Shown here: in pieces, positions 1 through 10,863 of the stretch
Layout: every line of letters begins with the position of its first letter
How positions within the stretch are numbered: position 1 is the first letter of the stretch
From: Rhodoferax fermentans
GTDB lineage: Bacteria > Pseudomonadota > Gammaproteobacteria > Burkholderiales > Burkholderiaceae_C
Length of the DNA: 64,000 nt
Assembly (NCBI RefSeq): GCF_002017865.1
Contig: NZ_MTJN01000002.1
Location: 2,852,001 to 2,916,000 of the forward strand
Direction: 5' to 3'
The notes under the pieces: generated by a model
The model's input: the letters and a program-made list of their open reading frames with translations, nothing else
The model's database searches: none
Told to the model about the DNA's origin: nothing
Program-made: the position numbers and the translations under genes

Positions 1-326
1 AGCAACACAGGCAGGCGCTGCTGCAGGCGCTGCCAGGTGGGACTGGGGTAGAGGCGAGTGGCCAACCCGGCGGTGATCAGCCCCGCCAGCAAGGTGCCCA
101 GCAGCGCCGACACCAGCGTGGCAGACACCGCTTGTGACCACTGCGGATCACTCAGCAAGGTTTGCCACACCACGATCTTGAAACTGGGGCCCAGTGCCCA
201 GTACAGGCCCGGCAGCAGCGGCACAAACACCAGCCCGACCAGCGTCAGTGCCAGCAGCTGGCCCCACCCGCCAAGGCGCAGCTGGCGTGTTTCCATCAAC
301 GGGAGCTGTGGCATCGGGGTGGTCAT
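1..326 (-). CDS. ABC transporter permease, YnjC-like (3' part outside window)
   Basis: This is the N-terminal 108 residues of an inner-membrane permease; the rest lies beyond the left edge. The visible part has a short polar leader, one hydrophobic segment at about residues 22-45 and a second near 67-88, typical of binding-protein-dependent permeases. It follows the substrate-binding gene at 405-1595 on the same strand with a 78-base gap, matching the ynjBC order of the E. coli YnjBCD system, whose substrate is unproven. I chose ATG at 326; an ATG four codons later (314) is equally possible because neither has a good ribosome binding site. The permease call rests mainly on the neighbour and on hydrophobicity. 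Confidence 0.6.
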   Translation of the reverse strand, partial: MTTPMPQLPLMETRQLRLGGWGQLLALTLVGLVFVPLLPGLYWALGPSFKIVVWQTLLSDPQWSQAVSATLVSALLGTLLAGLITAGLATRLYPSPTWQRLQQRLPVL

Positions 327-404
327 GCGGCTGTCACGGGCTGCGCCCAAACGCTGGGCGGCCCATCCAACCCGGTCTGGCGTTCTGTGGCCTGGACCAG
401 GCGC

Positions 405-1595
405 TCAGCGGGCGCCGTAACGCTTGAGCCACTCGGTCTCCAGCGCCTCAACCCAGCTGGCATGGGGTTCGGCCAGGGTCGGCACGGACTCTGCCAGTGC
501 GCCCGGTGCCTTGTTGCGCATGAGCGCTTGCACGCCAGCAGACAATTTGCCCAGGTCCAACACGCTGCCATCTCCCCAGATCCGGGTGTCGGCTTTGTGT
601 GCCTGGGCTTCGGGCGAGAGCAAGAAGTTGGCAAACACCTGGGCACCGGCTTTGGCGCGCGCGTTGGACGGGATGGCCAGGAAATGCACATTGCCAATGG
701 TGCCGCGTGTGAAGCCGAAGCTGTAGGCCGTTGGGGGTAACTGGCGGCTGCTGATCAGGTTGGCGGCTTCGTTGGGGTTGAAGGTCAATGACAGCTTGAG
801 TTCACCATCAGCCAGCATCCGGTGCATGGCCGCCGCACTGGCCGGGAAGCTTTTGCCAGCGCGCCAGGCCAAGCTGTGCAACTCGTCCAGATAGGCCCAC
901 AACGCGGGGGTGGCGCTGGCAAAGGCCTGAGGTGTCACAGCCTGTTGCAGCAGCGCCGGGTTGGGGGCGAGCTCCAGCAGCAGCTGTTTGACGAAAGTGG
1001 TGCCGTGAAAGTCCGGCGGTTTCGGGTAAGTCACCCGGCCCGGGTTGGCCTTGGCAAAACGCAGCCACTCGGTCGCTGAGCGCGGTGGCGTGGGTGTGAC
1101 TGCCTTGTCGGAGATGAAGGTCAACTGCGCGGTGCCCCAGGGCGTTTCATACCCCTCTGTGGGCACCGAGAAATCACTGCGAACTGGTTTGTTGAGGTCT
1201 ACCAGCCCCCAGTTGGGCAAACTCTCTGCCCAAGGGCCATACAGCAGGCCAGCTTGTTTGAGGCTGCGGAAATTCTCGCCGTTGACCCACATCAGGTCCA
1301 CCGAACCATGGTTGTTGCGACCCGCCGCCACCTCGGTCTGAATCCGCTTCACCACCTCGGCCGCGTCGTTGATCTTGACGTGTTTGACGGTGACGCCATA
1401 ACGGCTCTGCACCTCTTTGGCCGCCCAGTCGATGTAGCTGTTGATGGCCTCACCACCGCCCCAGGCGTTGAAATACACCGTCTGGCCCTTGGCCTGGGCC
1501 TCGGTCTGGGACCAGTCGGCTGCCAACACCGGAGCACACCAACCCAAGCCGAGGGCCAGGGTGCTCAGGGTGGTAGCGAGTTTGGCGAGTGTCAT
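405..1595 (-). CDS. ynjB: ABC transporter periplasmic substrate-binding protein, YnjB family
   Basis: The 396-residue protein has a Sec signal peptide (residues 1-25, ending PVLA-A) and then a mature domain that opens with VYFNAWGGGEAINSYIDW, which I recognise from the YnjB branch of extracellular solute-binding proteins. Such proteins bind a solute in the periplasm and deliver it to the YnjC permease, whose gene follows directly. The E. coli system has been linked to thiamine only by annotation, so the ligand is unknown. GAAGGA lies about ten bases before ATG 1595. The gene is 42 bases downstream of metH on the same strand and could be read from the same transcript, but nothing in the sequence proves it. 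Confidence 0.8.
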   Translation of the reverse strand: MTLAKLATTLSTLALGLGWCAPVLAADWSQTEAQAKGQTVYFNAWGGGEAINSYIDWAAKEVQSRYGVTVKHVKINDAAEVVKRIQTEVAAGRNNHGSVDLMWVNGENFRSLKQAGLLYGPWAESLPNWGLVDLNKPVRSDFSVPTEGYETPWGTAQLTFISDKAVTPTPPRSATEWLRFAKANPGRVTYPKPPDFHGTTFVKQLLLELAPNPALLQQAVTPQAFASATPALWAYLDELHSLAWRAGKSFPASAAAMHRMLADGELKLSLTFNPNEAANLISSRQLPPTAYSFGFTRGTIGNVHFLAIPSNARAKAGAQVFANFLLSPEAQAHKADTRIWGDGSVLDLGKLSAGVQALMRNKAPGALAESVPTLAEPHASWVEALETEWLKRYGAR

Positions 1596-1637
1596 TCTGC
1601 GCGGTCCTTCACAAGGCTAGGGGTTTGTGGGCGAGGT

Positions 1638-4493
<2,856 letters not shown>

Positions 4494-4497
4494 GCAA

Positions 4498-4528
4498 CTC
4501 ACCTGTGAAATTCATAAAGTCAGGTGAG
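4498..4528 (-). promoter_or_regulatory. Hairpin that would mask the metH ribosome binding site
   Basis: On the minus strand CTCACCTG (4528-4521) is perfectly complementary to CAGGTGAG (4505-4498), with a 15-base loop. The second arm contains the AGGTGAG Shine-Dalgarno sequence of metH. The first three bases of the first arm (4528-4526) are also needed by the pseudoknot of the SAH riboswitch, so the two structures exclude each other. This gives a simple on-switch for translation. Confidence 0.7.
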
Positions 4529-4587
4529 CGTCGTTGTGTATATCCAAGCCTGACGGGTTGTGTGGCCCGCTGCAACGCTCCTTGGAA
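4523..4587 (-). promoter_or_regulatory. S-adenosylhomocysteine (SAH) riboswitch
   Basis: The minus strand contains AAGGAGCGTTGCAGCGGG, then CAGGCTTGG, then AACGACGCTCAC. These are in the order and spacing of the SAH riboswitch known upstream of ahcY and metH in beta- and gammaproteobacteria. P1 pairs TCCAAG (4586-4581) with CTTGGA (4548-4543). The pseudoknot pairs GAGCGT (4580-4575) with ACGCTC (4531-4526). Relative to the Ralstonia aptamer as I remember it, one pseudoknot pair is changed on both sides, which supports the fold. The family activates expression when SAH accumulates. Confidence 0.9.
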
Positions 4588-4860
4588 GGCGCCGATTTTA
4601 GCGGCGAGCTCCTTCACATCACACGCAAGGTGTTGCGGCCCCAAGTTCCGCTCCGGGATGGTCGGGGCGCCCGCCTGTGTGATGGTGCATCAACCCTTGC
4701 CAGCCATGGCTTGGTTTGGGCGAACTGAACACAATGGTGCCCCAAAGCGGGTTGGCAGGTAAGATGTGCGCCCTGTCAAACTGCCCGTCCTTGCCCTGAG
4801 CCGTGGTGTGGTGTGTGAATGTCTTACCCGGACCTGTGTCCGCTTTGAGAGGCTTGTTGG

Positions 4861-6597
4861 ATGAACTTGTATTCGTCGTTGACGTTGCGTCAGTGGCTGA
4901 CTGTGCCCTTCACTGTCCTGATGGTCGGTGTGGTGGTGCTGACGGGCGCCTTGTCGTACAGCACCGGCAGCCAGGCGGTGAATACGGTCTCGCAACATCT
5001 GCTGCAGGAGATGGTGGCCCGCGTGGGCCAGGCTGTTAACAGGCATGTGGTGGGGTCCGCTGCGGTGCTGGAGGCGGCTTTTCCCACAGGCTTGGAGGTG
5101 CCCGATACCATTGACGCCGAGTTGGACACCTTGCGCACCCGGTTCTGGATCGCCACCTCTTTACACACCGACCCCAACAACTTTGTCTATTACGGCAACC
5201 AACATGGGCAGGCCATTGGTTTGTTGCGGCTGAGTTCCGACGAGGCAGAGCTGCGCTACAAGTTGCGGGCTGATGAGTTTCGTGGTTTCAGCCGTTTCAG
5301 CGGGATCAATGGTGCGTTGGGGCCAAAAACGTTCGAAAAAAAGCTTTTTGATCCGCGCGAACGACCCTGGTACAAGGCAGCAGAGCGCAGTCTGTCGTCG
5401 GCCTGGAGCGCGATCTACATCGACTTCACCACCGAAGAGCTGGTGGCCACCCGTGCCCGGCGGGTGCTCGATGCCCAGGGTGAATTGCAAGGGGTGGTGG
5501 CCACCGACATCTCGTTGCAGCGGCTGAACCTGTTTGTCAGCAACCTGCCCATCAGCAGCCATGGTGTGGCCTTCATCATCGAGCCCGATGGCAAATTGAT
5601 AGCCTCCTCCAGCGGACCCAATATCAAACGTCTTCCTGGCGGGGGCAGTGAGCGCCTGATGGCCATCGACAGTGTCAATCCCTTGCAACGGGCGGCCTAC
5701 CAGCAGGTCCGGGATCGGCTTCAGTCGGCCAGTCTGGGTGTTGGTCCGCGTGCGCTGGCTTTTGACGGGCCGAACGGCGAGACGGTTGAAATGGCGTTTG
5801 ATCGTGTGCTGGACCAGGCAGGCCTGTACTGGTTGATCGTGGTGGCCGTCCCGCGTAGTGATTTCATGCAGGGCATCACTGCCAATATTTTTCGGACCGC
5901 CTTGATCGGATTGCTGGGGGTGATCGCTGCGGTGGTTCTGGGTTGGCGCATTGTGGGTTGGGTGGACCGTGACATCAAACGCCTGACCGAGGCGGCAAAG
6001 CTGGTGGGCGAGGGGCGCCTGGGGGCACCGCTGGAGGTGTATCGCAATGACGAAATTGGGGTGCTGGCCAGCACCTTCCGCAAGATGCAGTACCGGCTGC
6101 GCACCGATGTGCTGACTGGTCTGAGCAACCGTGAGATGTTGTTGCACAGCATCACACAACGCATTGAGCACAAACGTCGCGAGCGGGACGCCTTGTCGTT
6201 TGCCCTGTTGTTTGTGGATCTGAATAACTTCAAGCTGATCAATGACCATCTCGGGCATGACGCCGGTGACCGGGTGCTGATGGAGATTGCCACGCGCCTG
6301 AGCAAGGTGGTGCGTCCCGGAGATGTGGTGGCGCGTTACGCCGGGGATGAGTTTGTGCTGCTGATCAATGACATTCCGTCGCGCCAGGTGGCGGATCAGG
6401 TGCGTAGGAAGCTGGAGGCGACCCTGCTCGAGCCGGTGCAGCAGGTGGATTTGGGCTCGGTCCCCGATGGCGCCGGATTCGGTGGGGCGGTGGGTCTGGC
6501 GATGTACCCGATGGACGGTGACACAGCTGAGCTGTTGATCGCACGGGCTGACCAGGAAATGTACGAACGTAAACGGGCCTGGCGGCTGGACGCCTGA
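4861..6597 (+). CDS. Membrane diguanylate cyclase, Cache-HAMP-GGDEF
   Basis: The 578-residue protein should make cyclic di-GMP in response to a periplasmic signal. A first membrane segment at about 11-32 precedes a Cache sensor domain (residues about 40-340) containing DPRERPWYKAA. A second membrane segment at about 343-366 leads to a HAMP linker and a GGDEF domain from about 420. The signature is AGDEF (494-498); Ala at the first position is found in some active cyclases. An RxxD product-inhibition site, RPGD (485-488), lies exactly five residues before it, so feedback by c-di-GMP is expected. The gene diverges from metH, with 367 bases between the start codons that contain the riboswitch. 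It ends 59 bases before the convergent oxidoreductase gene. Confidence 0.9.
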   Translation: MNLYSSLTLRQWLTVPFTVLMVGVVVLTGALSYSTGSQAVNTVSQHLLQEMVARVGQAVNRHVVGSAAVLEAAFPTGLEVPDTIDAELDTLRTRFWIATSLHTDPNNFVYYGNQHGQAIGLLRLSSDEAELRYKLRADEFRGFSRFSGINGALGPKTFEKKLFDPRERPWYKAAERSLSSAWSAIYIDFTTEELVATRARRVLDAQGELQGVVATDISLQRLNLFVSNLPISSHGVAFIIEPDGKLIASSSGPNIKRLPGGGSERLMAIDSVNPLQRAAYQQVRDRLQSASLGVGPRALAFDGPNGETVEMAFDRVLDQAGLYWLIVVAVPRSDFMQGITANIFRTALIGLLGVIAAVVLGWRIVGWVDRDIKRLTEAAKLVGEGRLGAPLEVYRNDEIGVLASTFRKMQYRLRTDVLTGLSNREMLLHSITQRIEHKRRERDALSFALLFVDLNNFKLINDHLGHDAGDRVLMEIATRLSKVVRPGDVVARYAGDEFVLLINDIPSRQVADQVRRKLEATLLEPVQQVDLGSVPDGAGFGGAVGLAMYPMDGDTAELLIARADQEMYERKRAWRLDA

Positions 6598-6656
6598 CCC
6601 GTCTGGGATTGGCTGCGTTTGGGCCGCAGCTAAGCGCGACCCGATTGCTCAGGTGT

Positions 6657-7655
6657 TCAGACCTGTTCCCACTGCCCGCTCTGGTCCGACTTGAACAGTG
6701 CGTCGATGATGCGCATGTTGCAGATCGCGTCATCGAGCCCATAGGGCAGGGGAGTCTCACCACGCACCGCTTGTGAAAACGCGTCCCCTTGCAGGGTGTA
6801 CATGTCACACGCTGGCAGCGTCTCACGCCGCGCCGACACACCACCGATCTGGCTGCCATCGTCGAGCAACAAGTCTGTCGTGCCGCCCAGGGGGGCGTTG
6901 AACGGGATCACCAGCTCCAGGCGCTGTTTGGTGCCAATGGCCTGAACACGCTGGAATGGCACCGATTGGGTCGACACGGTGAAGTCGAGCCGCCGCCCGC
7001 CGCCAAAGTCAAGCATCGCGCTGGTGGTGCGGTCGGTCTGGAACTCCGGGTCGCGGTCGATCAGCGTGATCACACGCAGTGGCTCGGCCTCAAACAGAAA
7101 ACGCCCGGCCACGATGGCGTAACAACCAATGTCATAGAGCGCGCCGCCGCCCACATCGGCGCGGTTGCGGATGTTGTCACTCTGGCGGTTGAAGTACGAG
7201 AAAAACGCTTGTACCGTGCGCAGCTCTCCCAAGGCGCCGCTGCGCACCAGCTCGCGCGCACGCTGCCATTGCGGGTGAAAACGCACCATGAAGGCTTCCA
7301 TGATGTGCACCTGGCCCGCCACCTCGCGTAGTTGCTCGGCTTCCTGTGCGTTCATCGAGAAGGGTTTCTCACACAACACATGTTTGCCTGCACGTGCGGC
7401 TGCGAGTGTCCAGGGCACATGCTGGTCGTTGGGCAGCGGGTTGTAGATGGCCTCGATCTCGGGATCGGCCAACAGTTCTTCATACGAACCATAGGCCTTG
7501 GGGATACCCAGCTCGGTGGCCACTTTTTGCGCGGCATCCAGCGAGCGCGACGCAATGGCGCCGACCTGACTCCACTGACCTTTTTGCATCGCAGGGATGA
7601 CTTTTTCGCGACCGATCTTGGCGGTGCTGAGCACGCCCCAGGTAACTTTTTTCAT
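6657..7655 (-). CDS. Gfo/Idh/MocA family NAD(P)-dependent oxidoreductase
   Basis: The 332-residue protein has an N-terminal Rossmann fold beginning GVLSTAKIGREKVIPA; as in one branch of the family, the classical GxGxxG is degenerate. The catalytic EKP motif is at 96-98 (Lys97), and the C-terminal beta-sheet domain includes DVGGGALYDIGCYAI. Such enzymes oxidise or reduce sugars, cyclitols or dihydrodiols, and the substrate here cannot be read from sequence. No sugar-pathway gene is adjacent. The gene stands alone between two c-di-GMP genes. A 6+1+6 dyad lies about 60 bases upstream of its start. Confidence 0.85.
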   Translation of the reverse strand: MKKVTWGVLSTAKIGREKVIPAMQKGQWSQVGAIASRSLDAAQKVATELGIPKAYGSYEELLADPEIEAIYNPLPNDQHVPWTLAAARAGKHVLCEKPFSMNAQEAEQLREVAGQVHIMEAFMVRFHPQWQRARELVRSGALGELRTVQAFFSYFNRQSDNIRNRADVGGGALYDIGCYAIVAGRFLFEAEPLRVITLIDRDPEFQTDRTTSAMLDFGGGRRLDFTVSTQSVPFQRVQAIGTKQRLELVIPFNAPLGGTTDLLLDDGSQIGGVSARRETLPACDMYTLQGDAFSQAVRGETPLPYGLDDAICNMRIIDALFKSDQSGQWEQV

Positions 7656-8027
7656 GACAAGACTGACCTTGTGTGGTGGTTGTAGATGCCGCTTTATACC
7701 AAGTAAAACCGAGCTCAGATGACATCTGGCAGCCAGACCGCAGCTGCCGTCATGGCGTGCGCAGGCGCATGTCAGATGATGCGAGACAAAGCCCGCCAGC
7801 TATTGCAACTTAGCGTGACTTTGTTAACGTTATGTGCTTCTAACCCAAGCTCTGTGTGGGGGTGTTGCTACCTAAAATGACTGTCTGTTGGTGCTTGAGT
7901 TGAGGTCGTCGCAGCGGCGGGCGGGGTGTCGTGGTGCTGCGCACTGGCCAAACTCAGTCACTTCACGGCGGCCTGAACAGGCATAACAACAAAACTGTCC
8001 GGGCGGTTTAAACGCCACTTTTCCTCT
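7656..8027. other. Intergenic region between divergent genes
   Basis: These 372 bases separate the oxidoreductase from the EIIC-EAL gene and should hold both promoters. The only clear element is the dyad CAGATG-A-CATCTG at 7716-7728, a possible operator for the oxidoreductase. I see no small ORF or RNA gene. Confidence 0.5.
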
Positions 8028-10139
8028 ATGCAACCCATGAAACTTGAGCGGGCCAAAACACGTGCCCAGTTGTGGCTGTCGGCCAGCCGGGATGGCATGG
8101 TCATGCTGCTTCCCCTTACCTTCATCCGCGTCGTCATCACGATTGTCTTGAACTTTCCATGGAACGACTGGCCCCAGTCATGGGGGATGCGGCCGACAGA
8201 GTCCTGGCTGCAGGTGGCCGCCCGGCTGGATGCCTCGTTGGGCGTCATCATGGGGCTTGGCATGGCGCTGTGTGTTGGCAATCGGCTCTATGTGGCATTA
8301 AAACGTGTGGAAAGCAGCTGGCTGACGCCCATGCTGGTCAATCTCTTGTGTCTGGTGAATTTTTCTGTGGGCATGTTGTTTCTGGTGGGGGGCCTCGAAG
8401 ACTCGCTGGGCCAAGCACTGCTGTTGGGGATTCTGACGGGCATCCTCACGGTTGAGGTATTTCATGTCTACATTCGGCTGATGCCTGGTTTCACACGCTT
8501 GGTGGGACTGGACGGCAGCCTGCTGTTCAGGCGTTCTTTTCACCAGTTGGGCCCGGCTGCGTTCGTCTGTGTTGTGACGACCCTGGTGATTGCGCTGCTG
8601 TCGCAGCTGGGTAGTGGATTCACACATACGCTGCAGATGCTTCCAGCGTTTGAGCTCCTCAGGCAGGGTGGGGCTTATGCACTGAATCTGCTGATTGTTT
8701 TTGTCAACCAGCTGCTGTGGTTGCTTGGTTTGCATGGTGGCATCCTGGTGGAAGCCTTTGGCAGTGGCTTGTTGGCCAAACCCGATGTGGTGTTTGATGC
8801 CCGCTTGGCTTCTGCTAACTTTGTCAACACCTTTGCTTACCTCGGCGGCTCTGGCGCCACTTATGGTCTGCTGCTGGCGATGTGGCTGGTGTGCAAGGAC
8901 GCCCAGCTGCGGCGGCTTGGCAAGTACTCGGTCGTGCCTGCGGTATTCAATGTCAATGAAATTCTGGTGTTTGGTCTGCCCATCATCTTCAGCCCGATCC
9001 TGCTGATGCCCTTCCTCTTGGCGCCGCTGGCCTGTGCCTCGATCGCTTTGGTGGCACACAGTGCTGGCTGGTTGGTGTTGTCCGGGCATGCCGTGAAATG
9101 GAGCACGCCTATCTTCATCTCCGGTTATGTGGTGGCTGGTGGGTTGGCTGGCGTGGTCACACAGCTGGTGGGGGTGTTGGTCAGCACCGCCTTGTATTGG
9201 CCTTTTGTCAAGCGACTGCAAGCCGAGCGCAGTCGGGTTCAGGCAGACACGGTGACCCAGGCCTTGGTGCAGTTGTGCCATCTGGAGGCGCCCCGGCGCC
9301 AGGTTCTCCACCGATTCGATGAACTGGGCGATTTTGCGCGGGCATTACATGTCGATTTTGAGGCCGCCCTGGGCACGCCGCAGGTGTTTCAGGTGTACCA
9401 GCCCAAACATGATGTGCGGGGGAGGGTTTGTGGTGTGGAGGCCTTGCTGCGTTGGAATCACCCTGTGCATGGCGCCATCATGCCAGCGGCGATCATCAAT
9501 GTGGCGGAAGAGACGCGACTCATCAACCGGATTGGCAACTGGAGTCTGGAGACCGCCTGTGCGGCGCTACAGGATTGGAAAGACCAGGGCGTTGACGGCA
9601 TTTGTATGTCGGTCAACCTGTCGCCAGTGCAGTTGGATGACGCGAGCTATGCGGCCTTTGTGGGGCAGTGTTTGGCGCGGTTTGACCTGAGCCCGTCCGA
9701 GCTGGAGCTGGAGGTCACCGAGGGCCGCACCCTGGCCACCTCACCGCAGGCCGATGCCACACTCAGAAAGCTGAGTGCGCTGGGCGTGCATTTGTCTGTG
9801 GATGACTTCGGCATGGGCAGCAGTTCGCTGTTGTACATGCAGCGTTTTGAGGTCAGTGCAATCAAGATTGATGGGAGTCTGACCCGGGACGTGATGAGCA
9901 ACAGCGTTTCATCGGACATCATTCGGAGCATCGGCATGCTGGGCAAGAAGCAGGGGGTGCGGGTGGTGGCCGAGTTTGTTGAGACCGCAGCGCAGCGTGA
10001 CAAGCTCGCGCAACTGGGTTGTGACGAGTTTCAGGGTTACCTCTACAGCCCGGCCATCAGTTCAAAGGCGTTTTTGGTCTATTGGCACCAGCATGAAGGC
10101 CGCAGGCGTCCAGAGATGCGGCCCCTGTTGTCGGAGTGA
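8028..10139 (+). CDS. PTS EIIC-like membrane domain fused to an EAL c-di-GMP phosphodiesterase
   Basis: This 703-residue protein joins two families. Residues about 20-400 form a polytopic membrane domain resembling the lactose/cellobiose EIIC of the phosphotransferase system, including LHGG and FNVNEILVFGLPI (Asn308-Glu311 region), the substrate-site loop of that family. Residues about 440-700 form an EAL domain with EAL (471-473), DDFG (592-595), IKIDGS and EFVET, so the residues needed for c-di-GMP hydrolysis are present. There is no EIIA or EIIB domain or neighbour, so the EIIC part may sense a sugar rather than phosphorylate it. Start ATG 8028 has a weak ribosome site; ATG 8037 is an alternative. 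The gene faces away from the oxidoreductase and has no operon partner. Confidence 0.85.
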   Translation: MQPMKLERAKTRAQLWLSASRDGMVMLLPLTFIRVVITIVLNFPWNDWPQSWGMRPTESWLQVAARLDASLGVIMGLGMALCVGNRLYVALKRVESSWLTPMLVNLLCLVNFSVGMLFLVGGLEDSLGQALLLGILTGILTVEVFHVYIRLMPGFTRLVGLDGSLLFRRSFHQLGPAAFVCVVTTLVIALLSQLGSGFTHTLQMLPAFELLRQGGAYALNLLIVFVNQLLWLLGLHGGILVEAFGSGLLAKPDVVFDARLASANFVNTFAYLGGSGATYGLLLAMWLVCKDAQLRRLGKYSVVPAVFNVNEILVFGLPIIFSPILLMPFLLAPLACASIALVAHSAGWLVLSGHAVKWSTPIFISGYVVAGGLAGVVTQLVGVLVSTALYWPFVKRLQAERSRVQADTVTQALVQLCHLEAPRRQVLHRFDELGDFARALHVDFEAALGTPQVFQVYQPKHDVRGRVCGVEALLRWNHPVHGAIMPAAIINVAEETRLINRIGNWSLETACAALQDWKDQGVDGICMSVNLSPVQLDDASYAAFVGQCLARFDLSPSELELEVTEGRTLATSPQADATLRKLSALGVHLSVDDFGMGSSSLLYMQRFEVSAIKIDGSLTRDVMSNSVSSDIIRSIGMLGKKQGVRVVAEFVETAAQRDKLAQLGCDEFQGYLYSPAISSKAFLVYWHQHEGRRRPEMRPLLSE

Positions 10140-10555
10140 GGTCGCGCACCAGCGCGAATGGTGGTCAGCTGTGTCAAACAGCGTCCGCACAATGGCCGCC
10201 GGGCGTGTCACTCCCTGCGGCATCTTCTTCACCTGTTCTTGGCTCGTCCCCGCAGGGCTCAGGCAGGTCATGGGATCTGCCGGCAGTGGATGTTGCTGAA
10301 TGTGTTTGCTGCCAAAAATCGGCTTTTGCAACCATCCTGTGTGGTGATCTGGGCGCCTGTGCCATCACCAGATGCAGCAGCGTCACCTCCCACACTTTGA
10401 CCTGCACCGCCAGCCACAGGCCAGAGGCTTGACCTCTGCAAAAAAGCAGACCCCCGGCCGCAGAGGGTCATTGATTGGGCTGAACGCCTGGCCCTAAAAG
10501 CCGCCTGTTGGCGTTGTTGACGGCCATTCCGGCGCGGGAGTTCGGCGGAGTTCTC

Positions 10556-10610
10556 TATATCAAAAATGGCTGTAGCCCTTTCATGAAAAGGGTTTATAGA
10601 TATCAATTAG
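10556..10610. repeat. Intergenic palindromic repeat, AGCCCTT..AAGGG family
   Basis: The element reads CTATATCAAAAATGGCTG, TAGCCCTTTCATGAAAAGGG and then TTTATAGATATCAATTAG. The central arms are inverted (CCCTTTCATGAAAAGGG) and the AT-rich flanks carry the GATAT/TATC halves seen in the other copies. Confidence 0.75.
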
Positions 10611-10730
10611 AGAGCATCTGTCGCATCGGGCCGAGTTTCAGAAAAATACTGTCAGCTTGAGGTAAGATAGTCACATTGTGAAACGGAAATAAAGTTTTTT
10701 GAAACAATGTACCGAATCGAAATGCAAGCT

Positions 10731-10780
10731 TCCGTTCACCCTGTTGTTTTGACCGTTCACCCCCGTCTTTTTACCGCTCT
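10731..10780 (+). promoter_or_regulatory. Three LytTR (BtsR-like) binding boxes upstream of cstA
   Basis: TCCGTTCA (10731-10738), ACCGTTCA (10752-10759) and ACCGCTCT (10773-10780) are each separated by exactly 13 bases, a 21-base period. The E. coli BtsR (YehT) target in front of btsT is ACC[GA]CT[CT]A-N13-ACC[GA]CT[CT]A, and the second and third boxes each differ from it at one position. The nearest -10 candidate, TAACAT at 10814, has no good -35, as expected for an activated promoter. The matching sensor/regulator pair is encoded at 17597-20034. Confidence 0.8.
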
Positions 10781-10863
10781 CGGGAAAAGCCCCCAAGGCC
10801 ATTTGACCCCTCCTAACATGCGCCCCGTGATCAAACACTTAAGCATTTATTGAGGAATTGAAA

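Larger units (their letters stand above)
10140..10863. other. Long intergenic region upstream of cstA
   Basis: Bases 10140-10550 show no coding signal and no recognisable RNA. The remainder holds one palindromic repeat (10556-10610), three LytTR-type boxes (10731-10780), a TAACAT -10 candidate (10814-10819) and the cstA ribosome site. A short open frame on the minus strand at 10268-10606 looks accidental. Confidence 0.6.

Noticed and set aside
5590..5640. AAATTGATAGCCTCC in the diguanylate cyclase, similar to a repeat flank
   Set aside because: No matching second arm follows and the encoded GKLIASSSG is typical of Cache domains.
10268..10606. A 112-codon minus-strand ORF upstream of cstA
   Set aside because: It runs through a palindromic repeat, has no ribosome site and an unlikely composition.
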